From NCBI RefSeq assembly GCF_030009775.1, contig NZ_JASCTH010000015.1:52177-116176 (forward strand): DNA of 64,000 nucleotides, read 5' to 3'. The position numbers and the translations under genes are program-made. Positions 56,895 through 64,000 of the stretch are shown here, piece after piece. The notes under the pieces were generated by a model. The model did no database searches, was not told where the DNA came from, and worked only from the letters and a program-made list of their open reading frames with translations. The stretch is from Actinoplanes sandaracinus. Its GTDB lineage: Bacteria; Actinomycetota; Actinomycetes; Mycobacteriales; Micromonosporaceae. Positions within the stretch are counted from its first letter, which is position 1. Each line of letters starts with the position of its first letter.

Positions 56895-58031
56895 TCACGA
56901 GACCGAACCCGATCCGGCCGCCTCGCGCAGGGCGGCCGGAACGTCGTCGGCGTGGTACGGCCACTCGGCCGGCTCGATCTTCTCCAGGAATCCGGCGTAG
57001 ACGACCGCCGCGCGCAGCGCCGCCACCGGGCGCAGCAACTCCACGGCGCGCAGGGCGTCACCGTCCGGCCAGAGGGCGGCCCACCCGGCCAGTACCCCGG
57101 CGTCGTCGCAGAGTCGCAGCGCGTCGAAGGCCGGATTGCCGATCGCCGAGTCGGCCCAGTCCACGATGGTCAGCGATCCGTCGTCGCCGGTGCGGACGTT
57201 GCCGGGGTGCAGGTCGCCGTGCACCAGGGTGTCCGGCAGGCCGCATCCCTCCACCTCGGCGAGCCGCCGGGGAAGGTCGTCGAGCAGCTTCGCGAGGCCG
57301 GGGATGACGCCCAGATGCGGCTCGGCGACCCGGAGGATTCCGTCGAGCGAGAGGTCGGGCACACCGGCGGCGCGCAGCTCTTCCACCCGGCCGGCGAAGT
57401 GTCTCTGCACCGGGTGGAACGCGTTCACCACGTCGGCGCACAGGGCGGGGCCGGCGCCGTACCGGTCCTCACCGGGCACGTGCGCCAGCAGCATCCGGCC
57501 CTGCTCCCCCACCGCCATCGGGTAGGGCACCAGCCCCGGCGACACCGCGTCGACCGACCGCAGCACCGCCGCCTCGTGGGCGAAGAACGGCGGCACCTGT
57601 TTCAGCCAGGCCACCGGCGTCCCGGCCGGGTCGTCGAACCGCCAGATCGCCGACAGGTTCCAGGTGCGCTGCTGGCGGGCGGTCGTCCCGGACAGGCCGA
57701 TCCGGTCGAGCGCCCCGGCCGCCCACGCCAGCGACGCCTCCGGGCCGCCGAACTCGGCGTACGGGGCCCGGCGCGGGTGCCGTTCCAGGGCGGCCTCGAC
57801 CGGTATCAGGCCGGCCGGGGTCGCGCTGGTCACCGCCAGGTAGGTGACGTGCCCGCCGGGTGGCGCCGGCCGGTCGCCGTGCAGCAGCCGCAACACGGTG
57901 ACGTCGATGCCGGCGCCGGCCACCACCTCGGCGACCTCCTGCCACCAGGGCGTCTCGACGGTGAACGGCGGCAACGCCCCGAGCAGCCGGCCCGCCGGAT
58001 CGGCCAGCACCAATGAGACGTCCCGGCTCAC
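56895..58031 (-). CDS. APH-family phosphotransferase with an N-terminal extension
   Basis: 378 aa. The kinase core has the aminoglycoside-phosphotransferase signature LVHGDLHPGNVRTGDDGSL and IVDWADSAIGNPAFDALRL. The N-terminal 115 residues (VSLVLADPAGRLLGALPPFT, VETPWWQEVAEVV, LRLLHGDRPAPPGGHVTYLA) form a separate, NUDIX-like region. GTG start overlaps the allantoicase stop (GTGA), so translation is coupled to the allantoin operon. The substrate is unknown; a small metabolite is more likely than a drug. Confidence 0.85.
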   Translation of the reverse strand: MSRDVSLVLADPAGRLLGALPPFTVETPWWQEVAEVVAGAGIDVTVLRLLHGDRPAPPGGHVTYLAVTSATPAGLIPVEAALERHPRRAPYAEFGGPEASLAWAAGALDRIGLSGTTARQQRTWNLSAIWRFDDPAGTPVAWLKQVPPFFAHEAAVLRSVDAVSPGLVPYPMAVGEQGRMLLAHVPGEDRYGAGPALCADVVNAFHPVQRHFAGRVEELRAAGVPDLSLDGILRVAEPHLGVIPGLAKLLDDLPRRLAEVEGCGLPDTLVHGDLHPGNVRTGDDGSLTIVDWADSAIGNPAFDALRLCDDAGVLAGWAALWPDGDALRAVELLRPVAALRAAVVYAGFLEKIEPAEWPYHADDVPAALREAAGSGSVS

Positions 58032-58999
58032 CGGCCCATCCGCTCCCGGAGGAACTCACGGTCGGCCCGCCCGAGCAACCGCAGCCGGGCCATGCCGCCG
58101 TCCGGATAGATGTCCAGCCGCACCTGGGTCACCTCGGGCGCCTTGGCCAGCGAGAACCGGTGCGGGGTGTCCGGGCGCAACGCCACCCGCTGCAGCAGTT
58201 TGAAGGAGACCCCATCACGGTCGAAACCGGTCAGCGAGGCCCAGCCCGGCGCGTTGCCCTTGAAGTGGCTGGTGTCCAGATCGGCGAAGCGCAGCACGGC
58301 CGGGGCCGCCAGTTTCACCAGCACCCAGTCGTTGGCGTCGTCGCGGCGGCGCGACGTCTCCCAGCCGTCGCCCATGTTGCGGGCCAGACCGGGCATCAGC
58401 ATCCGCTGCGGGTGACCGTAGAACATGTTGCTGCAGTCGACGACGGTGGCGCCGTACTCGGCGGCGGCCACGTCGAACACCTTCGGCAGCAAGTCGAGGT
58501 CGGGCACCACCTCGCCGTGCACCCGCAGCCGGGCCACCCCGCCGTCCGGGAAGATGTTGAGCCGCACGTGCGTGAAACGGCGGCGCTCCTCCACCGGGTA
58601 CAGGTTGCGGCCGTCACCCTTCAACGGCGACTTCGGCAGCACCTCGATCCACTCGGCGGCGGCCAGTTCGGCCGGGCCGGGATAGCCCGGCAGTTCAACG
58701 GCCTCGACCGAGGCGTACGGCGGGAAGTTGCCGGTGAAGTAGGCCGTGTCGATGTCGACGCCGTGGATGATGCCGGGCGCTCCGAGGCGGATCACCGCGA
58801 AATCGTGGCCGGAATCGCGGCGGCGGCGGGTCTCCCAGCCGTCGTAGACCTGTCCCTTGTGGTCGAAGGTCTTCGGCGCGTGCCCGGGCGGCTCCGGCAG
58901 GACCAGGTGGTCGGCGGCGGCGAAGAACTCGTCGTTGAAGTGCACGACTCCCCCGCCGAAGGCCCGCGACGCCAAATCGGGCATTGCGCTGAAATCCAT
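58028..58999 (-). CDS. alc: Allantoicase
   Basis: 323 aa. Hydrolyses allantoate to ureidoglycolate and urea in purine degradation. The two-fold repeat is visible: GQVYDGWETRRRRDSGHDFA (first) and RNMGDGWETSRRRDDANDWV (second), each followed by a TAYFTGN or TSHFKGN segment and later LNIFPDGGVARLRVHG and LDIYPDGGMARLRLLG. Starts at ATG 58999 with GGGAG upstream, 28 nt after allantoinase. Confidence 0.95.
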   Translation of the reverse strand: MDFSAMPDLASRAFGGGVVHFNDEFFAAADHLVLPEPPGHAPKTFDHKGQVYDGWETRRRRDSGHDFAVIRLGAPGIIHGVDIDTAYFTGNFPPYASVEAVELPGYPGPAELAAAEWIEVLPKSPLKGDGRNLYPVEERRRFTHVRLNIFPDGGVARLRVHGEVVPDLDLLPKVFDVAAAEYGATVVDCSNMFYGHPQRMLMPGLARNMGDGWETSRRRDDANDWVLVKLAAPAVLRFADLDTSHFKGNAPGWASLTGFDRDGVSFKLLQRVALRPDTPHRFSLAKAPEVTQVRLDIYPDGGMARLRLLGRADREFLRERMGR

Positions 59000-59027
59000 C
59001 AATTCTCCCTTGCTGAACTGTGTCTGT

Positions 59028-60341
59028 TCAAGAACTGTGCCTGGTCAAGAAGATTCCGCCGGCGTCGTCGCCGGTCACCCGGCGCCCGCGCAACCAGGTC
59101 GTGCGGACCACACCGTGCAACCTCTTTCCCGCGTACGGCGTGACCGGGTTCCGATGATGCAGTGCGTGCGCGTCGACCACGAACTCCTCGTCCGGCTCGA
59201 ACGCCACCAGATCGGCGTCGGCGCCGACCGTGATCCGGCCCTTGTTCCGCAATCCCACCAGATCGGCGGGCCGGAGCGCCATCCACTTCACCACGTCCGC
59301 GAGGGTATGCCCCCGGTCCCGGGCCGCGGTCCAGATCACCGGAAGACCCAGTTGCACCGAGGCGATACCGCCCCAGGCAGCCGCGAAATCCCCGGTGTCC
59401 TGGCGTTTCAGGTCGGGCGTGCACGGCGAGTGATCGCTCACCACGCAGGTGATCAGACCGTCGGCCAGAGCCTCCCACAGCTTGTCGGCGTTCGCCGTGT
59501 CCCGGATCGGCGGGCAGCACTTGAACTCGGTGGCGCCGTCCGGGATCGCGGCCGCGTCCAGGGTCAGATAGTGCGGGCAGGTTTCCGCCGTCACCCGTAC
59601 CCCGTCCGCTCTGGCCCGGGCGATCAGCGGCAGCGCGGAAGCGGCGGAGAGGTGCAGGATGTGCACGCGGCGGCCCGCGGCGCGGGCCACCGCGATCGCG
59701 GTGGCGACAGCGGCGTGCTCGGCGTCCTGCGGGCGGGAGGCCAGGAAGTCGGCGTACGCGGCCGAGCTCGCCGCATCGCGAAGATGATCCGGGTCCTCGG
59801 CGTGGATCACGAACAGCGCGTCGGCCGCCTCCATCGCCGCGGCCAGCTGACCCGCGTCGACCGGCGGGAACTCGGGCACCCCGGAGTCGGCCAGGAACGC
59901 CTTGAAACCGAACACCCCGCCGTTGTGCAGGGCGGGCAGGTCGGCGGCGTTGCCCGGGATCGCGCCGCCCCAGAAACCCACGTCGACGTGACACTGCCCG
60001 TTCGCGGCGGCCCGCTTGATCTTCAGAGCCTCCATGGTCACGGTCGGCGGGAGGCTGTTCAGCGGCATGTCGATGATCGTGGTGACGCCGCCGGCCGCCG
60101 CCGCCCGGGTCGCCGTGGCGAAACCCTCCCACTCGGTCCGGCCCGGCTCGTTGACGTGCACATGCGTGTCCACCAGCCCCGGCAGCAGCGCGGTGTCACC
60201 GAGATCGACGTCCTCGGCGGCCGGCGCCACGGCGTCGTAGGCCAGCACCGCCGTGATCTTCCCGCCCTCGACCAGGACCGCCGCCGGCCCCTCGCCATCC
60301 GGCGTCGTCACGCGCCGCGAGCGCACTACAAGATCAGCCAT
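59028..60341 (-). CDS. allB: Allantoinase
   Basis: 437 aa. Cyclic amidohydrolase that opens allantoin to allantoate. Metal ligands: His-x-His in VDTHVHVNEPGRTEWEGFAT, the carboxylated Lys in GVFGFKAFLADSGV, His in FVIHAEDPDHLRD, His in VHILHLSAASALPL and Asp in CVVSDHSPCTPDL. First gene of the operon allB, alc, APH-like kinase. ATG at 60341; TAGGGT begins 12 nt upstream, so the message is probably leaderless. Confidence 0.96.
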   Translation of the reverse strand: MADLVVRSRRVTTPDGEGPAAVLVEGGKITAVLAYDAVAPAAEDVDLGDTALLPGLVDTHVHVNEPGRTEWEGFATATRAAAAGGVTTIIDMPLNSLPPTVTMEALKIKRAAANGQCHVDVGFWGGAIPGNAADLPALHNGGVFGFKAFLADSGVPEFPPVDAGQLAAAMEAADALFVIHAEDPDHLRDAASSAAYADFLASRPQDAEHAAVATAIAVARAAGRRVHILHLSAASALPLIARARADGVRVTAETCPHYLTLDAAAIPDGATEFKCCPPIRDTANADKLWEALADGLITCVVSDHSPCTPDLKRQDTGDFAAAWGGIASVQLGLPVIWTAARDRGHTLADVVKWMALRPADLVGLRNKGRITVGADADLVAFEPDEEFVVDAHALHHRNPVTPYAGKRLHGVVRTTWLRGRRVTGDDAGGIFLTRHSS

Positions 60342-60347
60342 GAGGAG

Positions 60348-60353
60348 ACCCTA
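60348..60353 (-). promoter_or_regulatory. -10 element TAGGGT of the allantoin operon
   Basis: TAGGGT on the minus strand begins exactly 12 nt before the allB ATG. No convincing -35 was found. Confidence 0.5.
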
Positions 60354-60419
60354 TCGGCGCTTTGTTTCACGGACTGCTCATCCGCCCGGGCGGGGATGCC
60401 GTCACGCGCGGTAGCGGAG

Positions 60420-60425
60420 TACCGT
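60420..60425 (+). promoter_or_regulatory. -10 element TACCGT of the mycoredoxin-like gene
   Basis: TACCGT begins 14 nt before the ATG at 60434, giving at most a few leader bases. Confidence 0.35.
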
Positions 60426-60433
60426 CCCGCTCC

Positions 60434-60892
60434 ATGTTGCGACGGTGGAGCGCGGCGATCCTGACAGCCCTGTGCGGGGTGCTGGTCGCCGCAACCAAAA
60501 TCAGCGACGGCGCGCCGGGCAGCGCCGCTCTGCTACTTGCCTTGTTCCTCGGGCTCGGCTTCGTGTTGTCACCGCTCGCCTTCCCCCGGTCGTCCCCTGC
60601 CGATGCCGACCTGGCCACCACCACGGCTCCCGATTCCACGGCCGACGACCGGCCGATCGTGTACTGGCGGCCCGGTTGTGTCTTCTGCCTGCGGTTGCGG
60701 GTGCGGCTCGGCGCGGACGCGGCCCGGCTCCGCTGGGTCGACATCTGGCAGGACCCGGCCGCCGCGGCGGCCGTCCGCGAGATCACCGGCGGTGACGAGA
60801 CCGTGCCGACCGTGGTGATCGGCGGGCATGGGCACGTCAATCCCGACCCGTCATGGCTGCGCGACCAGATCGTCCCGGCCGCCCAGTCCTGA
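60434..60892 (+). CDS. Membrane-anchored mycoredoxin/glutaredoxin-like protein
   Basis: 152 aa. Two hydrophobic helices at the N-terminus (about 7-22 and 32-50), then a Pro/Thr linker and a glutaredoxin fold: VYWRPGCVFCLRLRVRLG with a CxxC site, WVDIWQDPAAAAAVREITGG, then DETVPTVVIGGHGHVNPDPS. The core matches mycoredoxin (Mrx1-type), which reduces mycothiol mixed disulphides in actinobacteria. The added membrane anchor places it at the membrane. Divergent from allB. Confidence 0.88.
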   Translation: MLRRWSAAILTALCGVLVAATKISDGAPGSAALLLALFLGLGFVLSPLAFPRSSPADADLATTTAPDSTADDRPIVYWRPGCVFCLRLRVRLGADAARLRWVDIWQDPAAAAAVREITGGDETVPTVVIGGHGHVNPDPSWLRDQIVPAAQS

Positions 60893-60934
60893 TCTGTCGT
60901 GACACCGGCACGGCTTTCCCCCGGCACGCCGTCG

Positions 60935-61112
60935 TGACGCCGTCGCGGCCTCCGTCGGCACGCCGTCGCGGGCTTCCCTCATGACGCCGTCGCGGCCTCC
61001 GTCGGCACGCCGTCGCGGGCTTCCCTCATGACGCCGTCGCGGCCTCCGTCGGCACGCCGTCGCGGGCTTCCCTCATGACGCCGTCGCGGCCTCCGCCGGC
61101 ACGCCGTCGCGA
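60935..61112. repeat. 47-bp tandem repeat, nearly four copies
   Basis: Copies start at 60935, 60982, 61029 and 61076. Within them CGCCGTCGCGG recurs. Copies are nearly identical except for the partial last one. It occupies most of the gap between the mycoredoxin-like and the small Cys-rich genes. Confidence 0.95.
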
Positions 61113-61115
61113 CCT

Positions 61116-61379
61116 TTAAAGAAGCTCCACATCGGTCCAGCGCAGGAACCGGTCGAACATCTCCATGGGCGGGCCTGGAGGCAGCTCGGTCATGGCCCGA
61201 TCCAGATGACCCCACATGTAGATGGTCAGCAGGACCCGGTCGGCGCCGTCCGACAGGGAGGCGCGCGCCGGCTCACACGGCCACGGGCGCCCGCAGACCC
61301 GGCACTGCCAGGACGGCCGCTCACAGACGTGCTCGGGCGCATCGGTCGCGGTGGTGCACTCCGACAGCCGGTTTCCCAC
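61116..61379 (-). CDS. Small Cys-rich hypothetical protein (87 aa)
   Basis: GTG at 61379 with GGGAGGA 5 nt upstream. Contains CRVCGRPWPCEPAR, a possible zinc-binding Cys cluster, followed by the helix VLLTIYMWGHLDRAMTELPP and the end FDRFLRWTDVELL. It resembles short actinobacterial proteins often annotated as flavin reductase, but no flavin fold is visible. Function unknown. Confidence 0.75.
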   Translation of the reverse strand: MGNRLSECTTATDAPEHVCERPSWQCRVCGRPWPCEPARASLSDGADRVLLTIYMWGHLDRAMTELPPGPPMEMFDRFLRWTDVELL

Positions 61380-61679
61380 TGGGTTCCTCCCGCGCTCCGC
61401 GTGGTGACACCCTGTAGTACTCGCGCCGGCCGTCAAAGGTTCGATCCCGTTGTGCCAGGACCGCCGCCGCCGTCGCCGGCCGGCCCCACGGACGGTCCTT
61501 GCTCGGGGCCGCTGACGCCGCGCGCCGGCCCCTGACGGTCCTGCACCGGGTCGTGTTCGCAGCGCATCGGTCCGCGACGGCCTCGCACCGCCTCACGATC
61601 GTCTTCCACCGACCCGCTATGGTCTGACGTCATCACCGGCGGTCCGATGTCATCGCCGGGTTCACGGAAGGCAACCGGC

Positions 61680-62009
61680 GTGACGAACCAGAAGCCCGAC
61701 GATGCTGTCGTCCAGGTGGACGAAGCCCCCGGCAACCTGCTGCTCGGCCTCATCGTGATCGTCCTGGCTGTCGCCGTGCTGGCCTTCGGTGGCCTCGCGG
61801 CCATCGACCCGGCCTCCCTGATCAGCCTGGCCCCCGAGTGGCTCGCCCGGCCCGGCACGGCCTCCGTTCTCGCCGGCGCCGGGCTCGCCGGGTGCATGGC
61901 GACGCTGCTCTACCACGCCGTGCGCGCCGGAAACCGCGGCCAGGAGCAGTTCGCCACATGGCTGACCCTGGGCGCGCTCATGATCGTCTCGATGTTCCCG
62001 ATGGTCTGA
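61680..62009 (+). CDS. Hypothetical membrane protein (109 aa)
   Basis: GTG with GGAAGG upstream. Acidic N-terminus (MTNQKPDDAVVQVDEAPG), then three hydrophobic segments (about 19-42, 58-76 and 90-108). A TATGGT box at 61618-61623 could be its -10. Ends 7 nt from the convergent gene. Function unknown. Confidence 0.7.
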   Translation: MTNQKPDDAVVQVDEAPGNLLLGLIVIVLAVAVLAFGGLAAIDPASLISLAPEWLARPGTASVLAGAGLAGCMATLLYHAVRAGNRGQEQFATWLTLGALMIVSMFPMV

Positions 62010-62016
62010 CCCGGCT

Positions 62017-62691
62017 TCACCGCACCGGGTCGATGGGCGTGAATCCCGCCTCCGCGGCCGGGCCGAGATCGCGGAACTCGCCGTCACCGCCGACCACGAA
62101 GACGTGGTTGCGCCGGGTACGGACGGCGAGCTCGGCCTGCCGGGCGCTCGTCGAGGGGTCAGCAGCGAGCGGGTCGGTGTCCGCGTGCCACGGCCCGTCC
62201 ACCCTCCGGACGACGTGCACGACGTTGTCCCGCACCTCGATCCGCCACACGTCGTCCTCTTCGTCGCCCTCGGCGGTGATCACTCCGTTGAGCACGTGAT
62301 CACAGCCGAAGCGCTCGAAGACGGACGGGAAGAACCGTCCCGGCACCGGGTCGGCCGGCTCCCCCGAGATCACCGCGCCCGGTTTGAGGAACGTGTCGAT
62401 CAGATAGGCGAGCCAGATCTCCGCGTCGTAGAACTTCTCGGCGCCGTTCCAGATCAGCGCGTCGCCGGCGGCCGTCGGCACCCATGCGCACCAGTACCCC
62501 GGAAGGCCCGGCGGCGGTTCCTTCCCGCCGTACATCTCCTCCACCGCGAGGCCGTTCCCGTTGACCGCGTACGGCCCCTGCTGCCGGGACTCGTGCCGCG
62601 TCTCGGCGAACCGGTCGAGGTACTCCACCTCATACGGGTTCAGTGGCGGATCGACGGTCACCTGCCCCACGAAATCGGTGTCGTATCCCAT
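62017..62691 (-). CDS. Hypothetical protein (224 aa)
   Basis: Soluble, starts MGYDTDFVGQVTVDPPLNPY followed by EVEYLDRFAETR, with AWVPTAAGDALIWNGAEKFY and DAEIWLAYLIDTFLKPGAVI in the middle. This pattern is seen in actinobacterial hypotheticals of similar length. ATG at 62691 with GGGGAGG 6 nt upstream. Function unknown. Confidence 0.8.
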   Translation of the reverse strand: MGYDTDFVGQVTVDPPLNPYEVEYLDRFAETRHESRQQGPYAVNGNGLAVEEMYGGKEPPPGLPGYWCAWVPTAAGDALIWNGAEKFYDAEIWLAYLIDTFLKPGAVISGEPADPVPGRFFPSVFERFGCDHVLNGVITAEGDEEDDVWRIEVRDNVVHVVRRVDGPWHADTDPLAADPSTSARQAELAVRTRRNHVFVVGGDGEFRDLGPAAEAGFTPIDPVR

Positions 62692-62771
62692 TTCCGGCCT
62701 CCCCTGACATCCCCGCCCGCCGCACGCGCCGTTCAGTCTCACATCTCCCGGCGCGCCCATCGGTCCGGCTG

Positions 62772-63908
62772 TCAGATCAGGGCGGTCAATTCGCTCCTCG
62801 GGAAGCCCGCGTCCTCGAGGGCGCCGCAGTCGAGGCCGCGCAGCAGATAGCCGGCGAGAGCGCGGGCGGTGGCCGGCTCATCGGCGATCCCGCTGTCCTG
62901 GCGGTCCAGATAGCGGCGCAGGCGCGTGACGGCGGCGTCGCGGCCGTCACGGAAGAACTCGTAGGTGGCCGCGTACCGGGTGGGAAGCTGGGCCGGATGC
63001 AGGTCCCAGCCCTGGTAGTAGCCGCGTTCCAGGGAGCGGCGGACCAGGCGGCGGTGCAGTTCCCAGGCGGCGTGCACCTGACCGGTGCCACCGACCGGGA
63101 GGATGTTGGTCGAGCCGTCGGAGAGGCGCACCCCGGTCTGCGCGGCGGCGGCCTGCATGACCGCCTTCGCGTAGTCGGCGGCCGGATGCTCCATCGACTG
63201 GTAGGCGGCCGCGACACCGGCGGCCGCGCTGTAGTCGTAGGTGCCGTAGTGCAGGCCGGCGCACCGGCCCTCGGCCGCGGTGATCAGCCGGGCCACGGTC
63301 GCGGTCCCGTCGGCGGCGAGCACCGCCGAGGGCAGCTCGACCTGGATCTCGAAGGTCAGGGCGCCGGCGCTCAATCCGTACGACCGCTCGAGTTTCTCGC
63401 AGAGGGTGACCATGGCCTCGACCTGGCCGGAACCGCTGACCTTGGGCAGCGTGATGGTGAAGAGATCTTGATAGGTGTCGAGGAAGAGGTCCAGCGTGCG
63501 CAGCGAGCGACGCCGGGTGGCCGCTTCCAGCGACTTGATCCGGATGCCGAGGAACGGCGGTTTCGGGCCGCCGGCGAGGATCGCGACGGCCTTGCGGACG
63601 GCCGCGTCCTCCTGATCGTCGTCGCGGACGCCGTAGCCGTCCTCGAAGTCGACGCGCAGGTCCTCGATCGGCTCGCGGACCAGCTTGTCGCGGACCGTGG
63701 GATCGGGCCAGGGGAACTCATGGTCGTCCATCGCGCGCAGGGCGATGTCACCCCAGTCGCGGAAGTCATCCAGCCGGTCGGCCGGCACGTAGACGGTGTG
63801 CACCGGCTGCCGCCCGGCGCGTTCGCCCGGGTAACGGGCCCGCAGGAACGCGTCGTGCGCGGCGAGGCTCGCGTCGATCTCGTCGTAGTCGTGCTCGCTC
63901 AGACGCAA
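62772..63908 (-). CDS. DUF6986-type protein, HpcH/HpaI aldolase-like
   Basis: 378 aa. It carries DLRVDFEDGYGVRDDDQEDA, IRIKSLEAATRRRSLRTLDL, TITLPKVSGSGQVEAMVTLC and LTFEIQVELPSAVL, consistent with a PEP-mutase/HpcH-like TIM barrel of the DUF6986 family. A link to glyoxylate produced by the nearby allantoin operon is an inference from proximity. The TTG start at 63908 is preceded by GAAAGG. Confidence 0.8.
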   Translation of the reverse strand: MRLSEHDYDEIDASLAAHDAFLRARYPGERAGRQPVHTVYVPADRLDDFRDWGDIALRAMDDHEFPWPDPTVRDKLVREPIEDLRVDFEDGYGVRDDDQEDAAVRKAVAILAGGPKPPFLGIRIKSLEAATRRRSLRTLDLFLDTYQDLFTITLPKVSGSGQVEAMVTLCEKLERSYGLSAGALTFEIQVELPSAVLAADGTATVARLITAAEGRCAGLHYGTYDYSAAAGVAAAYQSMEHPAADYAKAVMQAAAAQTGVRLSDGSTNILPVGGTGQVHAAWELHRRLVRRSLERGYYQGWDLHPAQLPTRYAATYEFFRDGRDAAVTRLRRYLDRQDSGIADEPATARALAGYLLRGLDCGALEDAGFPRSELTALI

Positions 63909-63986
63909 AGCCGGCCTTTCGTCGATGCTCGGCGCGGGCGGGGCCGGGGCCCGGCCCGCCCCAACGGCACGGAGTGTGGTGGTGTA

Positions 63987-64000
63987 GGGGGGGGGGGGGG
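63987..64000. repeat. Run of at least 14 guanines at the window edge
   Basis: The last 14 bases are all G, preceded by GGTGTA. It continues to the window end, so its full length is unknown. Confidence 0.9.

Noticed and set aside
56895..58031. Aminoglycoside resistance gene
   Set aside because: Only the general APH fold is visible and the gene is coupled to allantoin genes, so a metabolic kinase is more plausible.

Overview
The window is very GC-rich, strongly GC3-biased DNA from an actinobacterium. Supporting signs are leaderless and GTG starts, an LLM-class F420-type oxidoreductase, a SpoIIE-type phosphatase, a mycoredoxin-like protein, an LCP protein, DUF3072, DUF4235 and DUF3618 genes, and allantoin genes. 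The gene set best resembles Micromonosporaceae such as Actinoplanes; that placement is an inference from gene content. About 66 genes are supported, densely packed on both strands, with no rRNA, tRNA, CRISPR array, integrase or transposase. It looks like ordinary chromosome with a repeat-rich, partly decayed patch at about 20.2-27.1 kb.

Layout. 0-6.5 kb: 3' end of a sensor kinase, a secreted or anchored metallopeptidase-like/FN3/ricin-lectin protein, an adenosine-deaminase-family enzyme with a trans-aconitate-type methyltransferase, and an aldo/keto reductase. 6.7-11 kb: cold-shock protein, then an envelope block (DUF4235, DUF3618, holin-like, MscS channel, DUF1206, lipoprotein). 11-20.2 kb: NagZ-like glycosidase, F420-type oxidoreductase plus RecQ helicase, AAA ATPase, LCP ligase, LacI regulator, MBL hydrolase. 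20.2-27.3 kb: a broken LuxR/LAL regulator, several families of tandem repeats, and scattered enzymes and regulators. 27.3-30.9 kb: a NarL-type two-component system coupled to an ABC-2 exporter. 31-43 kb: glycosyltransferase, SRPBCC proteins, carotenoid-desaturase-like oxidoreductase, BrkB-like protein, and several large low-complexity actinobacterial proteins. 43-53 kb: PAS/GAF/SpoIIE/ATPase signalling phosphatase, Na+/H+ antiporter, VOC proteins, a small HTH plus Clp-N operon, MarR regulator, a frameshifted M29 aminopeptidase, phospholipase D. 53-64 kb: second NarL-type system, PCMT-like methyltransferase, an allantoin operon (allantoinase, allantoicase, APH-like kinase), a membrane-anchored mycoredoxin-like protein, and a DUF6986-type aldolase-like protein.

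Recurring structure. Many genes that lack a Shine-Dalgarno sequence have a TANNNT-type -10 hexamer whose first base lies 12-13 nt before the start codon, which is the geometry of leaderless transcripts. The clearest is at the HTH/Clp-N operon, where TTGACA-N17-TAAGTT is embedded in two copies of GTCAAC-N4-GTTGAC. The second theme is tandem duplication: at least seven independent short repeat arrays (periods 16, 31, 32, 41, 47, 49 and 73 bp). One breaks the reading frame of a regulator and two touch gene ends. A 24-base C run at 47.9 kb, flanked by two similar but not identical 40-bp segments, and a frameshift at 51.05 kb may be sequence or assembly errors.
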